NCBI GenBank assembly: GCA_029263315.1
Contig: JAJCXR010000066.1
Coordinates: forward strand, 1-64,000
From: Acidobacteriota bacterium
GTDB taxonomy: Bacteria; Acidobacteriota; Thermoanaerobaculia; Multivoradales; J023
Direction: 5' to 3'
DNA: 64,000 nt
Shown here: piece after piece, positions 40,159 through 48,445 of the stretch
Numbering within the stretch: position 1 is the stretch's first letter
Layout: every line of letters starts with the position of its first letter
Notes under the pieces: generated by a model
Databases searched by the model: none
What the model saw: only the letters and a program-made list of their open reading frames with translations
Told to the model about the DNA's origin: nothing
Program-made: the position numbers and the translations under genes

Positions 40159-41188
40159 GATCAATACACAAGATGATGGGTCCGGAAGCCCGGCGTCGGA
40201 GGACCACGTGGCGAGGTTGATCCGCATGGCGGGACCGACGCCTTCCGTCTCGCCGCAGGCCCTTTCCAAGCTGCGCACCCAAACCCACGATCATTGGCGC
40301 CGCAAGGTGGCGCGGCGTCAGCGACGGCGTCAAGCCACCCAACGCCGCTGGCTGGCGGTGGCGGCGGCCATTGTCGTTGCCGTCGGTACGACGTTGCTGT
40401 GGAGCGGACGTGGTCCGTCGGTGGCGGACGCTTCAGCAAGCATCGCCAGCCTCGAAGCGGTCTTCGGAGGGGCCTGGGCAGCCCCCGAAGAGGGGTTGGT
40501 AGCGGGGGCGGTTTTGACCACCGAGCCGGGGGTACGGGTCGCCCTGCGTCTGAGCAGTGGGGTTTCCCTACGCCTCGACGGTGAGAGTCGTGCTGTCCTC
40601 GAGGGGGTCGAGGCCCTGACCCTGCAACGAGGGGGCCTCTATCTGGATACGGGTTCCATCGGCGGAACCGATCCCGGAGGGCTGGACGCCGCATCGTTGG
40701 AGGTGCGCACGACCTTCGGCCTGGCCCGCGACATCGGCACCCAATTCGAGGTCCGGGTCGACCCCGATAGTCTGCAGGTGAGGGTACGGGAGGGAGAGGT
40801 GCGGGTGGAGACCACCGACGCAAGCCATGGGGCGACGGCCGGTGACCATTTGCGCATCGCTGCCGACGGCACGGTGGAACGGCGTCAGGAAGCGTTCCAT
40901 GGGGGGCCGTGGTCTTGGGTTCAAGAGACCGCTCCGGCCATCGACCTCGATGGCAAGAGCTTGGCCGAGGCGTTGCGCTGGATGGCACGGGAGACGGGCT
41001 GGCAAATCGACTTTGCACAGCCTGACCTGGCCCAGCGGGTTGAAGGGATCATCGTCCATGGTGCGGTTCAAGATCTGCGGCCAACGGAAGTCCCCGAGGT
41101 CTTGCTGCCGAGCTCCGGCCTGTATTCCGCCTTGCATCAAGGTGTCCTCCGGGTGTGCTCGCGCCTCGAGGACTGCGCTATTCCATAG
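40151..41188 (+). CDS. FecR-type anti-sigma/transmembrane regulator with C-terminal STN-like domain
   Basis: A 345-residue inner-membrane protein. I start at ATG 40151 because GGGAG lies 6 nt upstream; the frame extends 33 codons further inside the sigma gene. An N-terminal cytoplasmic part (1-65, basic end RRKVARRQRRRQATQRR) precedes one helix (about 67-85, WLAVAAAIVVAVGTTLLW). The periplasmic part has a FecR domain (LTTEPGVRVALRLSSGVSLRLDG, LALEVRTTFG-type strand) and a last 70-residue piece (AEALRWMARETGWQIDFAQPDL...GLYSALHQGVLRVC) resembling the STN domain of secretins and TonB receptors. Such a fusion would let it contact a receptor directly. Confidence 0.85.
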   Translation: MAEINTQDDGSGSPASEDHVARLIRMAGPTPSVSPQALSKLRTQTHDHWRRKVARRQRRRQATQRRWLAVAAAIVVAVGTTLLWSGRGPSVADASASIASLEAVFGGAWAAPEEGLVAGAVLTTEPGVRVALRLSSGVSLRLDGESRAVLEGVEALTLQRGGLYLDTGSIGGTDPGGLDAASLEVRTTFGLARDIGTQFEVRVDPDSLQVRVREGEVRVETTDASHGATAGDHLRIAADGTVERRQEAFHGGPWSWVQETAPAIDLDGKSLAEALRWMARETGWQIDFAQPDLAQRVEGIIVHGAVQDLRPTEVPEVLLPSSGLYSALHQGVLRVCSRLEDCAIP

Positions 41189-41317
41189 CGACACGGGATC
41201 CATGACGACATGGGGCAGAAACTGAAGAAAGTCTGAAGGATTTCAGAGCCCGCGAACACTCATTCATAGAGCGGCGTCGAAGCGCTCTTCAGCAAAGCAC
41301 ACCCTATGGAGGCTGCC

Positions 41318-41989
41318 ATGACATTCGAATCCCTGAAACGTTCTCCCCTTTCCCTGGCGGCCCTGGCCCTCCTTCTGAGCTCTCCCCTGGTCGCCGAGGA
41401 GTATGTTTTGACCTTGGACAGCGAGAAAACCACCGCACACTTTCTGCTCGGCGCCACCGGACACGATGTCGAGGGCAGGCTCTTCTTGAGCTCGGGGGAG
41501 CTGAGATTGGACACGGCCACCGGTCTTGCCAGTGGTCAAGTGGTGCTCGATGCCCTTCAAACCGAAACCGGCAACAAACGCCGGGACAAGAAAATGCACA
41601 ACGAGGTGTTGCTCAGCGAGCAGCATCCAATGATCACCTTCGAAGCTCAGAGCTGGAGCGGTGACCTCGCGATGCAGGGTGCAAGCGACCTGGAAATTGT
41701 CGGGACCATGACCTTGGTGGGGCAAAGCCACGCCATCAGCCTGCCGATTCACATCGATGTGCAGAACGGCGCTCTCGAAGGCAAGAGCAGCTTCACGGTT
41801 CCGTTCATCGATTGGGGACTGCGGGATCCGAGCATCCTTTTCCTCAGTGTCGACAAGGACGTGCAAGTGACGGTCGAGGCCGTCGGCCAGCTCCTTTCCG
41901 CCGCCGCTTCTCCGGCAGCGTCGCCGGCAGCCTCCGCTGAGCCTTCGCCAGGCAAGAGCCCCAGCGGCGACGTTTCTTCCGGTCGTTGA
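41318..41989 (+). CDS. YceI-family periplasmic protein
   Basis: A 223-residue protein. I start at ATG 41318 because GGAGG lies 5 nt upstream; an ATG at 41306 overlaps the ribosome site. A signal peptide ends near LVAEE. The YceI beta-barrel can be seen in LDSEKTTAHFLLGATGHDVEG, GNKRRDKKMHNEVLLSEQHPMITF and TMTLVGQSHAISLPIHIDV, including the isoprenoid-binding pocket region. Members bind polyisoprenoid or lipid molecules. A low-complexity Ala/Ser/Pro tail of about 30 residues ends the protein. It lies just before the quinone/oxidase operon, which may be relevant because YceI proteins have been linked to isoprenoid quinones. Confidence 0.85.
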   Translation: MTFESLKRSPLSLAALALLLSSPLVAEEYVLTLDSEKTTAHFLLGATGHDVEGRLFLSSGELRLDTATGLASGQVVLDALQTETGNKRRDKKMHNEVLLSEQHPMITFEAQSWSGDLAMQGASDLEIVGTMTLVGQSHAISLPIHIDVQNGALEGKSSFTVPFIDWGLRDPSILFLSVDKDVQVTVEAVGQLLSAAASPAASPAASAEPSPGKSPSGDVSSGR

Positions 41990-42176
41990 AAGGCCGTTCC
42001 CCAACCTAGGGTTCTGCGGAGCAGAGCCCGTCAGGTCACCATCTTCTTTGCATCCTCGGCACCTTGACTTCGGTGCTTGAAGCTGCCGTTTCATCAGCGG
42101 TGGGGCGTCGCCATGACGTGTCTCGACGGCCGCCCCTCCCATTATCCGATCGATCTATGCCTGGAGATCCTCCTTC

Positions 42177-44570
42177 ATGTGCGCCACCCGCCAGCGTTTG
42201 CTAAGGCTCGCCAGCCCATCGATGGGCGGTGAGAGATCATTGCTCAGCCCCTTCGAGGAGCGCTATCTGGGCCTGGGATTTCGTCGTTTGCTTTCTACCG
42301 AGGGTCGCCTGGAGCCCCATCTGGCGGGCGTCGTCGACCATGCGCTGAGCCATCCTGGAAGCCTTTTGCGTGCCAAGTTGGCTTTCGGCTTGGCCAGCCG
42401 CCAGGGTGTCGCTCCCGCCGCCGCCCGCCGTCTTGCCATCGCTTTGGAGTATTTTCACAGCGCCTCTTTGATCTTTGACGACATGCCGAGCATGGACGAC
42501 GCCCGCCAGCGGCGGGGTGCCCCTTGCTCTCACCGACTCTTCGGTGAAGCGGCCGCCACCCTGGGGGCGTTGGGTCTCATTACCCGAGCCTACGCCTTGG
42601 TGTGGCAGTGCTTGGCAGGGCTCGACGAGGCAGCCCGTCGCGAGGCTTCGGAGCTGGTGGAGCGCTGTCTCGGAGTGGACGGTATCCTCAACGGTCAGGC
42701 GCATGATGTGCATTTCGATGCACGGCGGCAGGGCGGAGCTCAAGTGCTCTTGGTGGCCGAGGGGAAAACCGTCACCCTGGTGCGTTTGACGCTCTTGCTG
42801 CCCGCCATCGTCGCCGGGGTCGCCGCCGACACCCGACAAGATCTCGATCGTCTGGCCACCGTCTGGGGTTTGGCCTATCAGATCCTCGACGATTTCAAAG
42901 ACATCTTGATGCCGGGTGTGGAGTCGGGCAAGTCGAGCCACCGGGATGCCCTGTTGGGGCGTCCGAATCTGCCGCAACAGCGTGGCATGCAGCGGGCCCT
43001 AGCGGATCTGAAAGAGCTGCTTTTGGAGGCCGGCGAGTTGGTGAGCCAGTTGCGGGAAGTTGCCGATCTCGGCCCCCTGTTGGGTTTGCAAAATTTGTTG
43101 CTGGAGGAGATGGTCAAGATCGAGGCACGGCTCCCCAGGGGGCTGAAGGGGTTGCCTTCCCATGTGCATGTTGCAGGGGGTGGCGACAAAGGAGGCTTGG
43201 CCTTCGCCGAGGCGCAACTGCGGCGTTGGGCGATCCAAGGGGGCGGCCTGGCACTGACCCTGCCGGCGCCCTCAGCGGCCCTGGAGGTACTGCTGCAGGA
43301 AAAAGCGCCAGAGGCCTTCGCCTGGCGCAGTCGCGATGGGGAGGAGATGGTTGCTTTGGGGCATGCCTTCCGTCTCGAATCCCGGGGCAAGCGGCGTTTT
43401 GTGGATATCAGGCGCCAGTCCCGGGCGATTCGCCGCCGCCTTGCGATGGCAACGGAGGGTGGATTGCCCGGCGTTTTGGAACCCCGCTTCTTCGGCGGCT
43501 TTTCGTTCTCCCATCAGCCTTCTGCGGACCAGCAATGGCGAGGTTTTGGGGCCGCGAGCTTTTCTCTGCCGCGGTTCCTCTACCGCCGCCACCGGGGGGG
43601 CGCGACCCTCAGCCTGAACTTGCGTCACGACGAGCCTTCGTCCCGCCGAGATCGTCACCGATGGCTCGATGCCTTGGGCCAGATTTGGCAGCAGCTGCAA
43701 GAGGCCCGGCCTTGGTCCTCGATGGGCGGCGGTGTGGAGAATCTCGAGCGGCCGAATGAGCTGGCATGGCGCCATCAAGTCGAGACCATTCGCCAGGCCA
43801 TTGCCGACGGCACCTACCGCAAGGTGGTGGCCGCCTGCCAGTGTCGGGCCGAGCTGGCGTCCCCCCTGCCATTGGCGGTCCTCTTTGCGCGGTTGACGGC
43901 GCGGCAGCCAGCGACCACCCAGTTTGCCGTGCGCCGGGGTGACGCTCTGTTCGCCGGGGCCACCCCGGAGCGCTTGGTCAAACGCACGGGCCGTCAGGTG
44001 TGCTCGGAGGCCCTAGCGGGGTCGGCGAGCCTTGCCGATGTCGCAGGGGAGCACGGCCAGGCCCTGGCGCACAAACTTTTGGCGAGCTCCAAGGATCGCT
44101 TCGAGCATCGGTTGGTGGTCGAGGCCATCGCCGAGCGTTTGGCCCCCCTGTGCCAAGAATTGCAAGTGCCGACGGCGCCGCAAGTGCACGCCCTGCGGCA
44201 AGTACAGCATTTGCGAACCGCCATCAGCGGTTGTTTGAAGGGCTCTGTCCACGCCTTGGATCTGGTGGCGGCCTTGCATCCGACACCGGCGGTGGGTGGT
44301 GTGCCGACGGCGGCGGCGGTGGGCTACATCGACCGCTGGGAACCCTGGCGCGGTTGGTATGCCTCGCCGGTGGGCTGGTTCGATGATCATGGCGACGGCG
44401 ACTTGGTGGTCGCCCTGCGTTCCTGTCTGCTGCGTCGACGCCAGCCGGAGGAGGCCGGCGGGGTGACCCTCTTCGCCGGTGCGGGCATCGTCGCCGAATC
44501 GCAGCCCGCCGCCGAGTACGCGGAGGTGCAGCTGAAAATGGACGCCGCCTTGGAGGCCCTGCGCTCTTGA
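42177..44570 (+). CDS. Fusion of polyprenyl diphosphate synthase and isochorismate synthase
   Basis: A 797-residue protein with two enzymes in one chain. Residues 20-320 are a trans-prenyltransferase: first Asp-rich motif DDMPSMDD (101-108), EGKT at 195-198, second motif DDFKD (238-242). Residues 350-797 are a MenF/EntC-type isochorismate synthase, with YRKVVAACQC, EALAGSAS, HPTPAVGG, GWYASPVGWFDD and the closing GAGIVAESQPAAEYAEVQLKM (768-788), which holds Mg-binding Glu residues. The prenyl part makes a short-to-medium isoprenoid diphosphate and the isochorismate part begins menaquinone head-group synthesis. One polypeptide therefore covers both branches of quinone precursor supply. First gene of an overlapping six-gene operon. 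The start ATG (MCATRQ) has an upstream GGAGATCC site. Confidence 0.92.
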   Translation: MCATRQRLLRLASPSMGGERSLLSPFEERYLGLGFRRLLSTEGRLEPHLAGVVDHALSHPGSLLRAKLAFGLASRQGVAPAAARRLAIALEYFHSASLIFDDMPSMDDARQRRGAPCSHRLFGEAAATLGALGLITRAYALVWQCLAGLDEAARREASELVERCLGVDGILNGQAHDVHFDARRQGGAQVLLVAEGKTVTLVRLTLLLPAIVAGVAADTRQDLDRLATVWGLAYQILDDFKDILMPGVESGKSSHRDALLGRPNLPQQRGMQRALADLKELLLEAGELVSQLREVADLGPLLGLQNLLLEEMVKIEARLPRGLKGLPSHVHVAGGGDKGGLAFAEAQLRRWAIQGGGLALTLPAPSAALEVLLQEKAPEAFAWRSRDGEEMVALGHAFRLESRGKRRFVDIRRQSRAIRRRLAMATEGGLPGVLEPRFFGGFSFSHQPSADQQWRGFGAASFSLPRFLYRRHRGGATLSLNLRHDEPSSRRDRHRWLDALGQIWQQLQEARPWSSMGGGVENLERPNELAWRHQVETIRQAIADGTYRKVVAACQCRAELASPLPLAVLFARLTARQPATTQFAVRRGDALFAGATPERLVKRTGRQVCSEALAGSASLADVAGEHGQALAHKLLASSKDRFEHRLVVEAIAERLAPLCQELQVPTAPQVHALRQVQHLRTAISGCLKGSVHALDLVAALHPTPAVGGVPTAAAVGYIDRWEPWRGWYASPVGWFDDHGDGDLVVALRSCLLRRRQPEEAGGVTLFAGAGIVAESQPAAEYAEVQLKMDAALEALRS

Positions 44571-45934
44571 GCCAAGAAGCGACGTCGCTGGGCAGGACGC
44601 AGCTCATCGGCCACGGTCTGTCCTCGGTCTACAGCCGTCTCGCCGTCCACAGCCTCACCTGGTTGCTGATCGGCAACGGAATCGGCATGCTGCTGGCGTC
44701 CCTGCTCCTGGTGCCGTCCCTGGGGGATTATCTAACGCCCTTGACCTATGGCCGCTGGATGCCGCTGCACCTGGAGCTGCAGCTCTATGGTTGGTGCAGT
44801 CTGCCCTTGGTGGGCCTGCTGTGGCGTCTCTACGGCCTGGATCGTAAGGACGGGCGGGGGGCTCACCTGAGCCTTTGGTTATGGTCCACCAGCTTGGCGG
44901 TGGGAGCCCTGTCGTGGCTCTTCGGTGCCGCCAGCGGCAAGCTGTTTCTCAGCTGGACCGGTGGGGCCAGGCTCTTCTTTCTCGCCACGCTCATCATCTT
45001 GGCTTGCCTCCTGGCCTGGGCCTATGGCCGATCCCTATGGGTCCATTGGCGCACCGGGCCCTCGCCGTCGCAGCCCCTTGCGTCGACCGTCGGCAAGGGA
45101 TTGTTGTTGCTGGTCCTGGCGGCGGTGCCTTGGATCCTCTTCCAAGCCTCCGAGCCGTCGGTCTATCCGCCCATCAATCCCGATAGCGGTGGTGCCACGG
45201 GCGGTAGTTTGTTGGGGAGCACCTTGGGCATCGTCCTGTTGCTGATCATCTATCCCCACTTGCTCGGCGGCTGCGTACCCACCGAGGCCCGCCGTTCAAC
45301 CCGTCGTTGCTTGGGGATCTGGGGGCTGCATCTCGGCGTCTTTGCCCTCCTCGACCACGGCGATCACTCTCATCACGAGCCTTGGCAGATCGTCGCTCTG
45401 CTGTCGCTGGTCATTTGGCTGCCCTTGCTGATCCACCACTTGCGGTGCTTCTCCTGGTCAGCGGTGCAACGGCGCTGGCTGGCTGCCCTGACGGCCTGGG
45501 GGGCGCTCCTGTTGCTCAGCGGCGGGCTGAGCTTTCTTCCCGGGGTGCTCGAGCAGTGGAAATTCACCCATGCTTTGGTGGCCCATGCCCACATCGCCAT
45601 GGCGGGGTTGGTAACTAGCTGGAATGTCTCGATTCTTGGCGGTCTGATGGCAGGGGACGCCCTACAAAAGATCTTCGGTGCGTCGATTCCGTTTGCTCTC
45701 TGGCATGGGGGAGGTGCCCTGATGATCGCGACGTTGATGCTGATCGGCATCTTGGAGGGGCGGGGGCCCGGCTACCTGTGGCAAGGCTCTGATTTTTTGG
45801 ATGTATTGCTGAGCGTCCGTTGGCTGGCCGGCCTGATGATGGTGGCCGCCTCGTGGAGTTGGTGGCGGGCGGCCCGTGGGATCACCGCCGTGGCGGTGTC
45901 TTCGGGCGAGCTGCAAACCATGGGAGCGAGGTGA
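44567..45934 (+). CDS. Highly divergent heme-copper oxidase subunit I-like membrane protein (CcoN/NorB-like)
   Basis: A 455-residue integral membrane protein with about 12 helices. It starts at a TTG overlapping the previous stop (TTGA). Candidate ligands match the spacing of the heme-copper superfamily: His68 in helix 2 (MPLHLELQLYGW), His231 (IIYPHLLGG) for helix 6, His269/270 in DHSHHEPW for helix 7 (compare CcoN PHHLH...PDW), and the His340-x-His342 pair in AHAHIAMAG for helix 10 (compare HVHSG). WQIVALLSLVIWLP also fits CcoN helix 8. It lacks the usual WWYGH signature and is too short for a classic subunit. It is best read as a remote CcoN-like subunit whose catalytic status is unproven; next-door CcoO- and CcoP-like domains support it. 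Confidence 0.7.
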   Translation: MSQEATSLGRTQLIGHGLSSVYSRLAVHSLTWLLIGNGIGMLLASLLLVPSLGDYLTPLTYGRWMPLHLELQLYGWCSLPLVGLLWRLYGLDRKDGRGAHLSLWLWSTSLAVGALSWLFGAASGKLFLSWTGGARLFFLATLIILACLLAWAYGRSLWVHWRTGPSPSQPLASTVGKGLLLLVLAAVPWILFQASEPSVYPPINPDSGGATGGSLLGSTLGIVLLLIIYPHLLGGCVPTEARRSTRRCLGIWGLHLGVFALLDHGDHSHHEPWQIVALLSLVIWLPLLIHHLRCFSWSAVQRRWLAALTAWGALLLLSGGLSFLPGVLEQWKFTHALVAHAHIAMAGLVTSWNVSILGGLMAGDALQKIFGASIPFALWHGGGALMIATLMLIGILEGRGPGYLWQGSDFLDVLLSVRWLAGLMMVAASWSWWRAARGITAVAVSSGELQTMGAR

Positions 45935-46371
45935 TGCGGTTCGCTACGACGAAGGGGACGACTGCGGTCGAGGGCAGGATCGACCTTTTCTGCCTGCTGG
46001 TGGGTCTTGGCGAGATGGTCACCGGGGTTTTGCTGCTTTCGATGCCCCTGTGGACGCTGCAACTGATGAGCGTGCAGGAGGTGCCGAGTGAGCCGATCTA
46101 CATGCGTTTCATCGGTGCCTTCGTGGCGGCGGTCGGCTCCGCCTATTGGATGCCTCGGCTCCTGTCGCCCCGGGGGCTCCGACGACGTCGTCGGACGGTT
46201 CTGGAGCTCACGGCATGGGTGCGTTGTGTGGTGGGTCTCTTCGTGCTGGTGGCGGTGCTGGCGGGGGCCTTGGGCGCCGCTTGGTGGAGTGTCTGCTTGA
46301 CCGATCTCGGCCTGGCGGTATTTCAGGTTTGGCTGGTGGGGCGATTTCTGGGGCCAAGCGATGGGTCGTGA
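45934..46371 (+). CDS. Small four-helix membrane protein of the oxidase operon
   Basis: A 145-residue protein I cannot assign. It starts at ATG 45934, which overlaps the previous stop (TGATG). Helices lie at about 17-38, 55-71, 93-110 and 118-135. Between the second and third is a basic loop (SPRGLRRRRRT). Several Trp and one Cys are present but no heme or metal motif. Position between the subunit I-like gene and the cytochrome fusion suggests a small oxidase subunit or assembly factor. The stop overlaps the next gene by 11 nt. Confidence 0.75.
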   Translation: MRFATTKGTTAVEGRIDLFCLLVGLGEMVTGVLLLSMPLWTLQLMSVQEVPSEPIYMRFIGAFVAAVGSAYWMPRLLSPRGLRRRRRTVLELTAWVRCVVGLFVLVAVLAGALGAAWWSVCLTDLGLAVFQVWLVGRFLGPSDGS

Positions 46372-48445
46372 ACGGATCTCCGATTGGAGAGGCTCGAGCT
46401 TGCCGGGCATTGTCGGCATAGCGGCGACCTACGTCTACTTCTTGCTGTGGGCGCAATTTGGCTTCCTCGAGCTCATTCATCAGCGGTTGGCCGATGCGGC
46501 GGTGGCACCGGTGATGGCGAGCATGGGTTTGACCGGGTTGGTGGTCAGCCTGTTGACACCCTTCCTATTGCGCCGCTTCGGGGCGTCCCAGTTGCTGCCG
46601 ACGGCCTTCGTCGCCTGCGCCGTGATCGCGCCGTTGACCACTGCTGCCCATGGCCTGGTGGCCTTTGCCCTGGCCGGCGCCGCCATCGGTGCGAGCACCG
46701 CTGTTCTGACCGTCACCTTGGCCAGCCACTTGCGCCACCTGATCCCCGGGCGGCGCTACGGCCTAGCGGTGGGCGCAGGCACCGGTTTGGCCTACTTCGT
46801 GTGCAATCTGCCGCCGCTCTTCGAAGCGACGCCCCGAGCCCAGGGCCTCGCTGTCGCGGCGATTTGCGGGCTGGGCGCTTGGGCGACGGTGGGAGCCGGG
46901 GGCGCGGCGCAGCCGACCCAGCACAGTGGATCTCCGGCCTTGAGCGACGCCGACTACCGTGGTCTCGGTTTCCTCAGCCTGGTGGTGGCCTTTCTGGCCC
47001 TCGTCTGGTTGGACTCGGCGGCTTTTGTCGTCATCCAAGAGACCTTGGCCCTCAAGGGGCTCACTTGGGGTAGCGGCGGCCAGAAGATGTTGCTCGGTAG
47101 CTGCCATTTGCTGGCCGCCCTGGTGGCCGGTTGGGCCATCGACCGTGGTTTGTTTCGTTCCTTGTTGCTGGCCGCCTTCGTCTTCTTCGTCGTTGCCTTC
47201 CTCGGCTTGGGTGGGGGCGTTCCTTGGGTCCGTCTGCTGAGCGGACCGATCTACGTGTGGGGGATTTCTTTTTACTCGACGGCGCTGGTGGCCTTGCCCG
47301 CCTACGGCCCTTGGCGGCAAGGGCTCGTGCCAGTGGCTTGGCGGGCCGCTTGGGTTTATGGCATCGGCGGCTGGCTGGGATCGGCCTTGGGGGTGGGAAT
47401 GGGCCAGAATCTGCATCGCATCCCGCACCTCTTCTTGCTGGTGGCGGGTCTTTTGTTGTTGGCGGGATGGTGGTTGCATCGGCAGCGCGCTTCAAGGGGC
47501 TTCGCCTTTCGGCGCTCGGAGGCTGGCACCCTAGCCTCCGTCTCGACGGGCTTTCTGCTGGTGGCGATCGCGATGCTCACGCTGGTGGTGGTGGCACAGC
47601 TGGTGAAGGCGGCACAGCTGCTGCCGGACATGGACGGTGTCCCGGGGGTGATCGACCCCCAGGTAGATCCTGAGGCGTCCCTGGTGGCATCGGGACGCCG
47701 GGTCTACATCGCCGAGGGCTGTATTCACTGCCATTCCCAGTATGTGCGTCCCAAAACGGCCGATGCCCTGCTGTGGGGGCCCACCAGCGATGCGATGGGT
47801 GGACAAGGTCCGCCGTTGTATGGCAATCGCCGCCAGGGGCCCGATCTTTCGAACGTGGGTCTGCGACGCAGCCGCGACTGGCAGCGCCTGCATCTCATTT
47901 CGCCGCGGCGCCTGACCCCGTCGTCGCGCATGCCGTCCTATCGTCATCTCTTCGCTCAGCCCGTCACCAGGGGCGCTGTCGAAGGTAGGGTCAGCCGGGG
48001 TGATGCCTTGGTGGCCTACCTCGACAGCCTGGGACGAGGTGGCGAAGAGGAGGCCTACGAGGCATGGCAGGGGTATCGCTTTGTCGGTGATACCGCCGCT
48101 GGCTCGGCGGACGCCGGGGCCGCCCTCTTCAGCACCTACTGCACCGCCTGCCACGGTGCGGAAGGGGCCGGTGACGGACCCCTGGCGGCCGACTTGGGGC
48201 GCCGTCCGGCGATGAATCTACGCAAGGGCGGCTTCTGGTTGGTGTCCTGGGGGCCCGGTACTGAGCCGCGCCATCGAGCCCTGGCTCGACTCATCAAGTT
48301 CGGTATGCCCGGCACCTCGATGCCGGGGCACGAATACCTCAGTGATCGTCAACTTGCTGACTTGGTGGCCCATGTGGAGCTCTTGAGCCGATCGGCTGGC
48401 GATGCTCCGCACGCCGTCGCAGCGGATTCGGACGATGTCTTTTAG
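46361..48445 (+). CDS. Fusion of an MFS-like membrane domain with CcoO-like and CcoP-like cytochrome c domains
   Basis: A 694-residue protein. Residues 15-375 have about 11 helices with a major-facilitator pattern (GLTGLVVSLLTPFLLRRFG, VTLASHLRHLIPGRRYGLAVG). A further helix is at 392-415. Then comes a CcoO-like domain with heme motif CIHCH (454-458) in EGCIHCHSQYVRPK and axial Met524 (SSRMPSY). A CcoP-like domain follows with CTACH (594-598) and axial Met654 (GTSMPGH). In classical cbb3 oxidases these are separate proteins, and the copper importer CcoA is an MFS protein. The MFS part here may have a similar copper or proton role, but this is inference. It must be exported with the heme domains in the periplasm. 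Confidence 0.88.
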   Translation: MGRERISDWRGSSLPGIVGIAATYVYFLLWAQFGFLELIHQRLADAAVAPVMASMGLTGLVVSLLTPFLLRRFGASQLLPTAFVACAVIAPLTTAAHGLVAFALAGAAIGASTAVLTVTLASHLRHLIPGRRYGLAVGAGTGLAYFVCNLPPLFEATPRAQGLAVAAICGLGAWATVGAGGAAQPTQHSGSPALSDADYRGLGFLSLVVAFLALVWLDSAAFVVIQETLALKGLTWGSGGQKMLLGSCHLLAALVAGWAIDRGLFRSLLLAAFVFFVVAFLGLGGGVPWVRLLSGPIYVWGISFYSTALVALPAYGPWRQGLVPVAWRAAWVYGIGGWLGSALGVGMGQNLHRIPHLFLLVAGLLLLAGWWLHRQRASRGFAFRRSEAGTLASVSTGFLLVAIAMLTLVVVAQLVKAAQLLPDMDGVPGVIDPQVDPEASLVASGRRVYIAEGCIHCHSQYVRPKTADALLWGPTSDAMGGQGPPLYGNRRQGPDLSNVGLRRSRDWQRLHLISPRRLTPSSRMPSYRHLFAQPVTRGAVEGRVSRGDALVAYLDSLGRGGEEEAYEAWQGYRFVGDTAAGSADAGAALFSTYCTACHGAEGAGDGPLAADLGRRPAMNLRKGGFWLVSWGPGTEPRHRALARLIKFGMPGTSMPGHEYLSDRQLADLVAHVELLSRSAGDAPHAVAADSDDVF

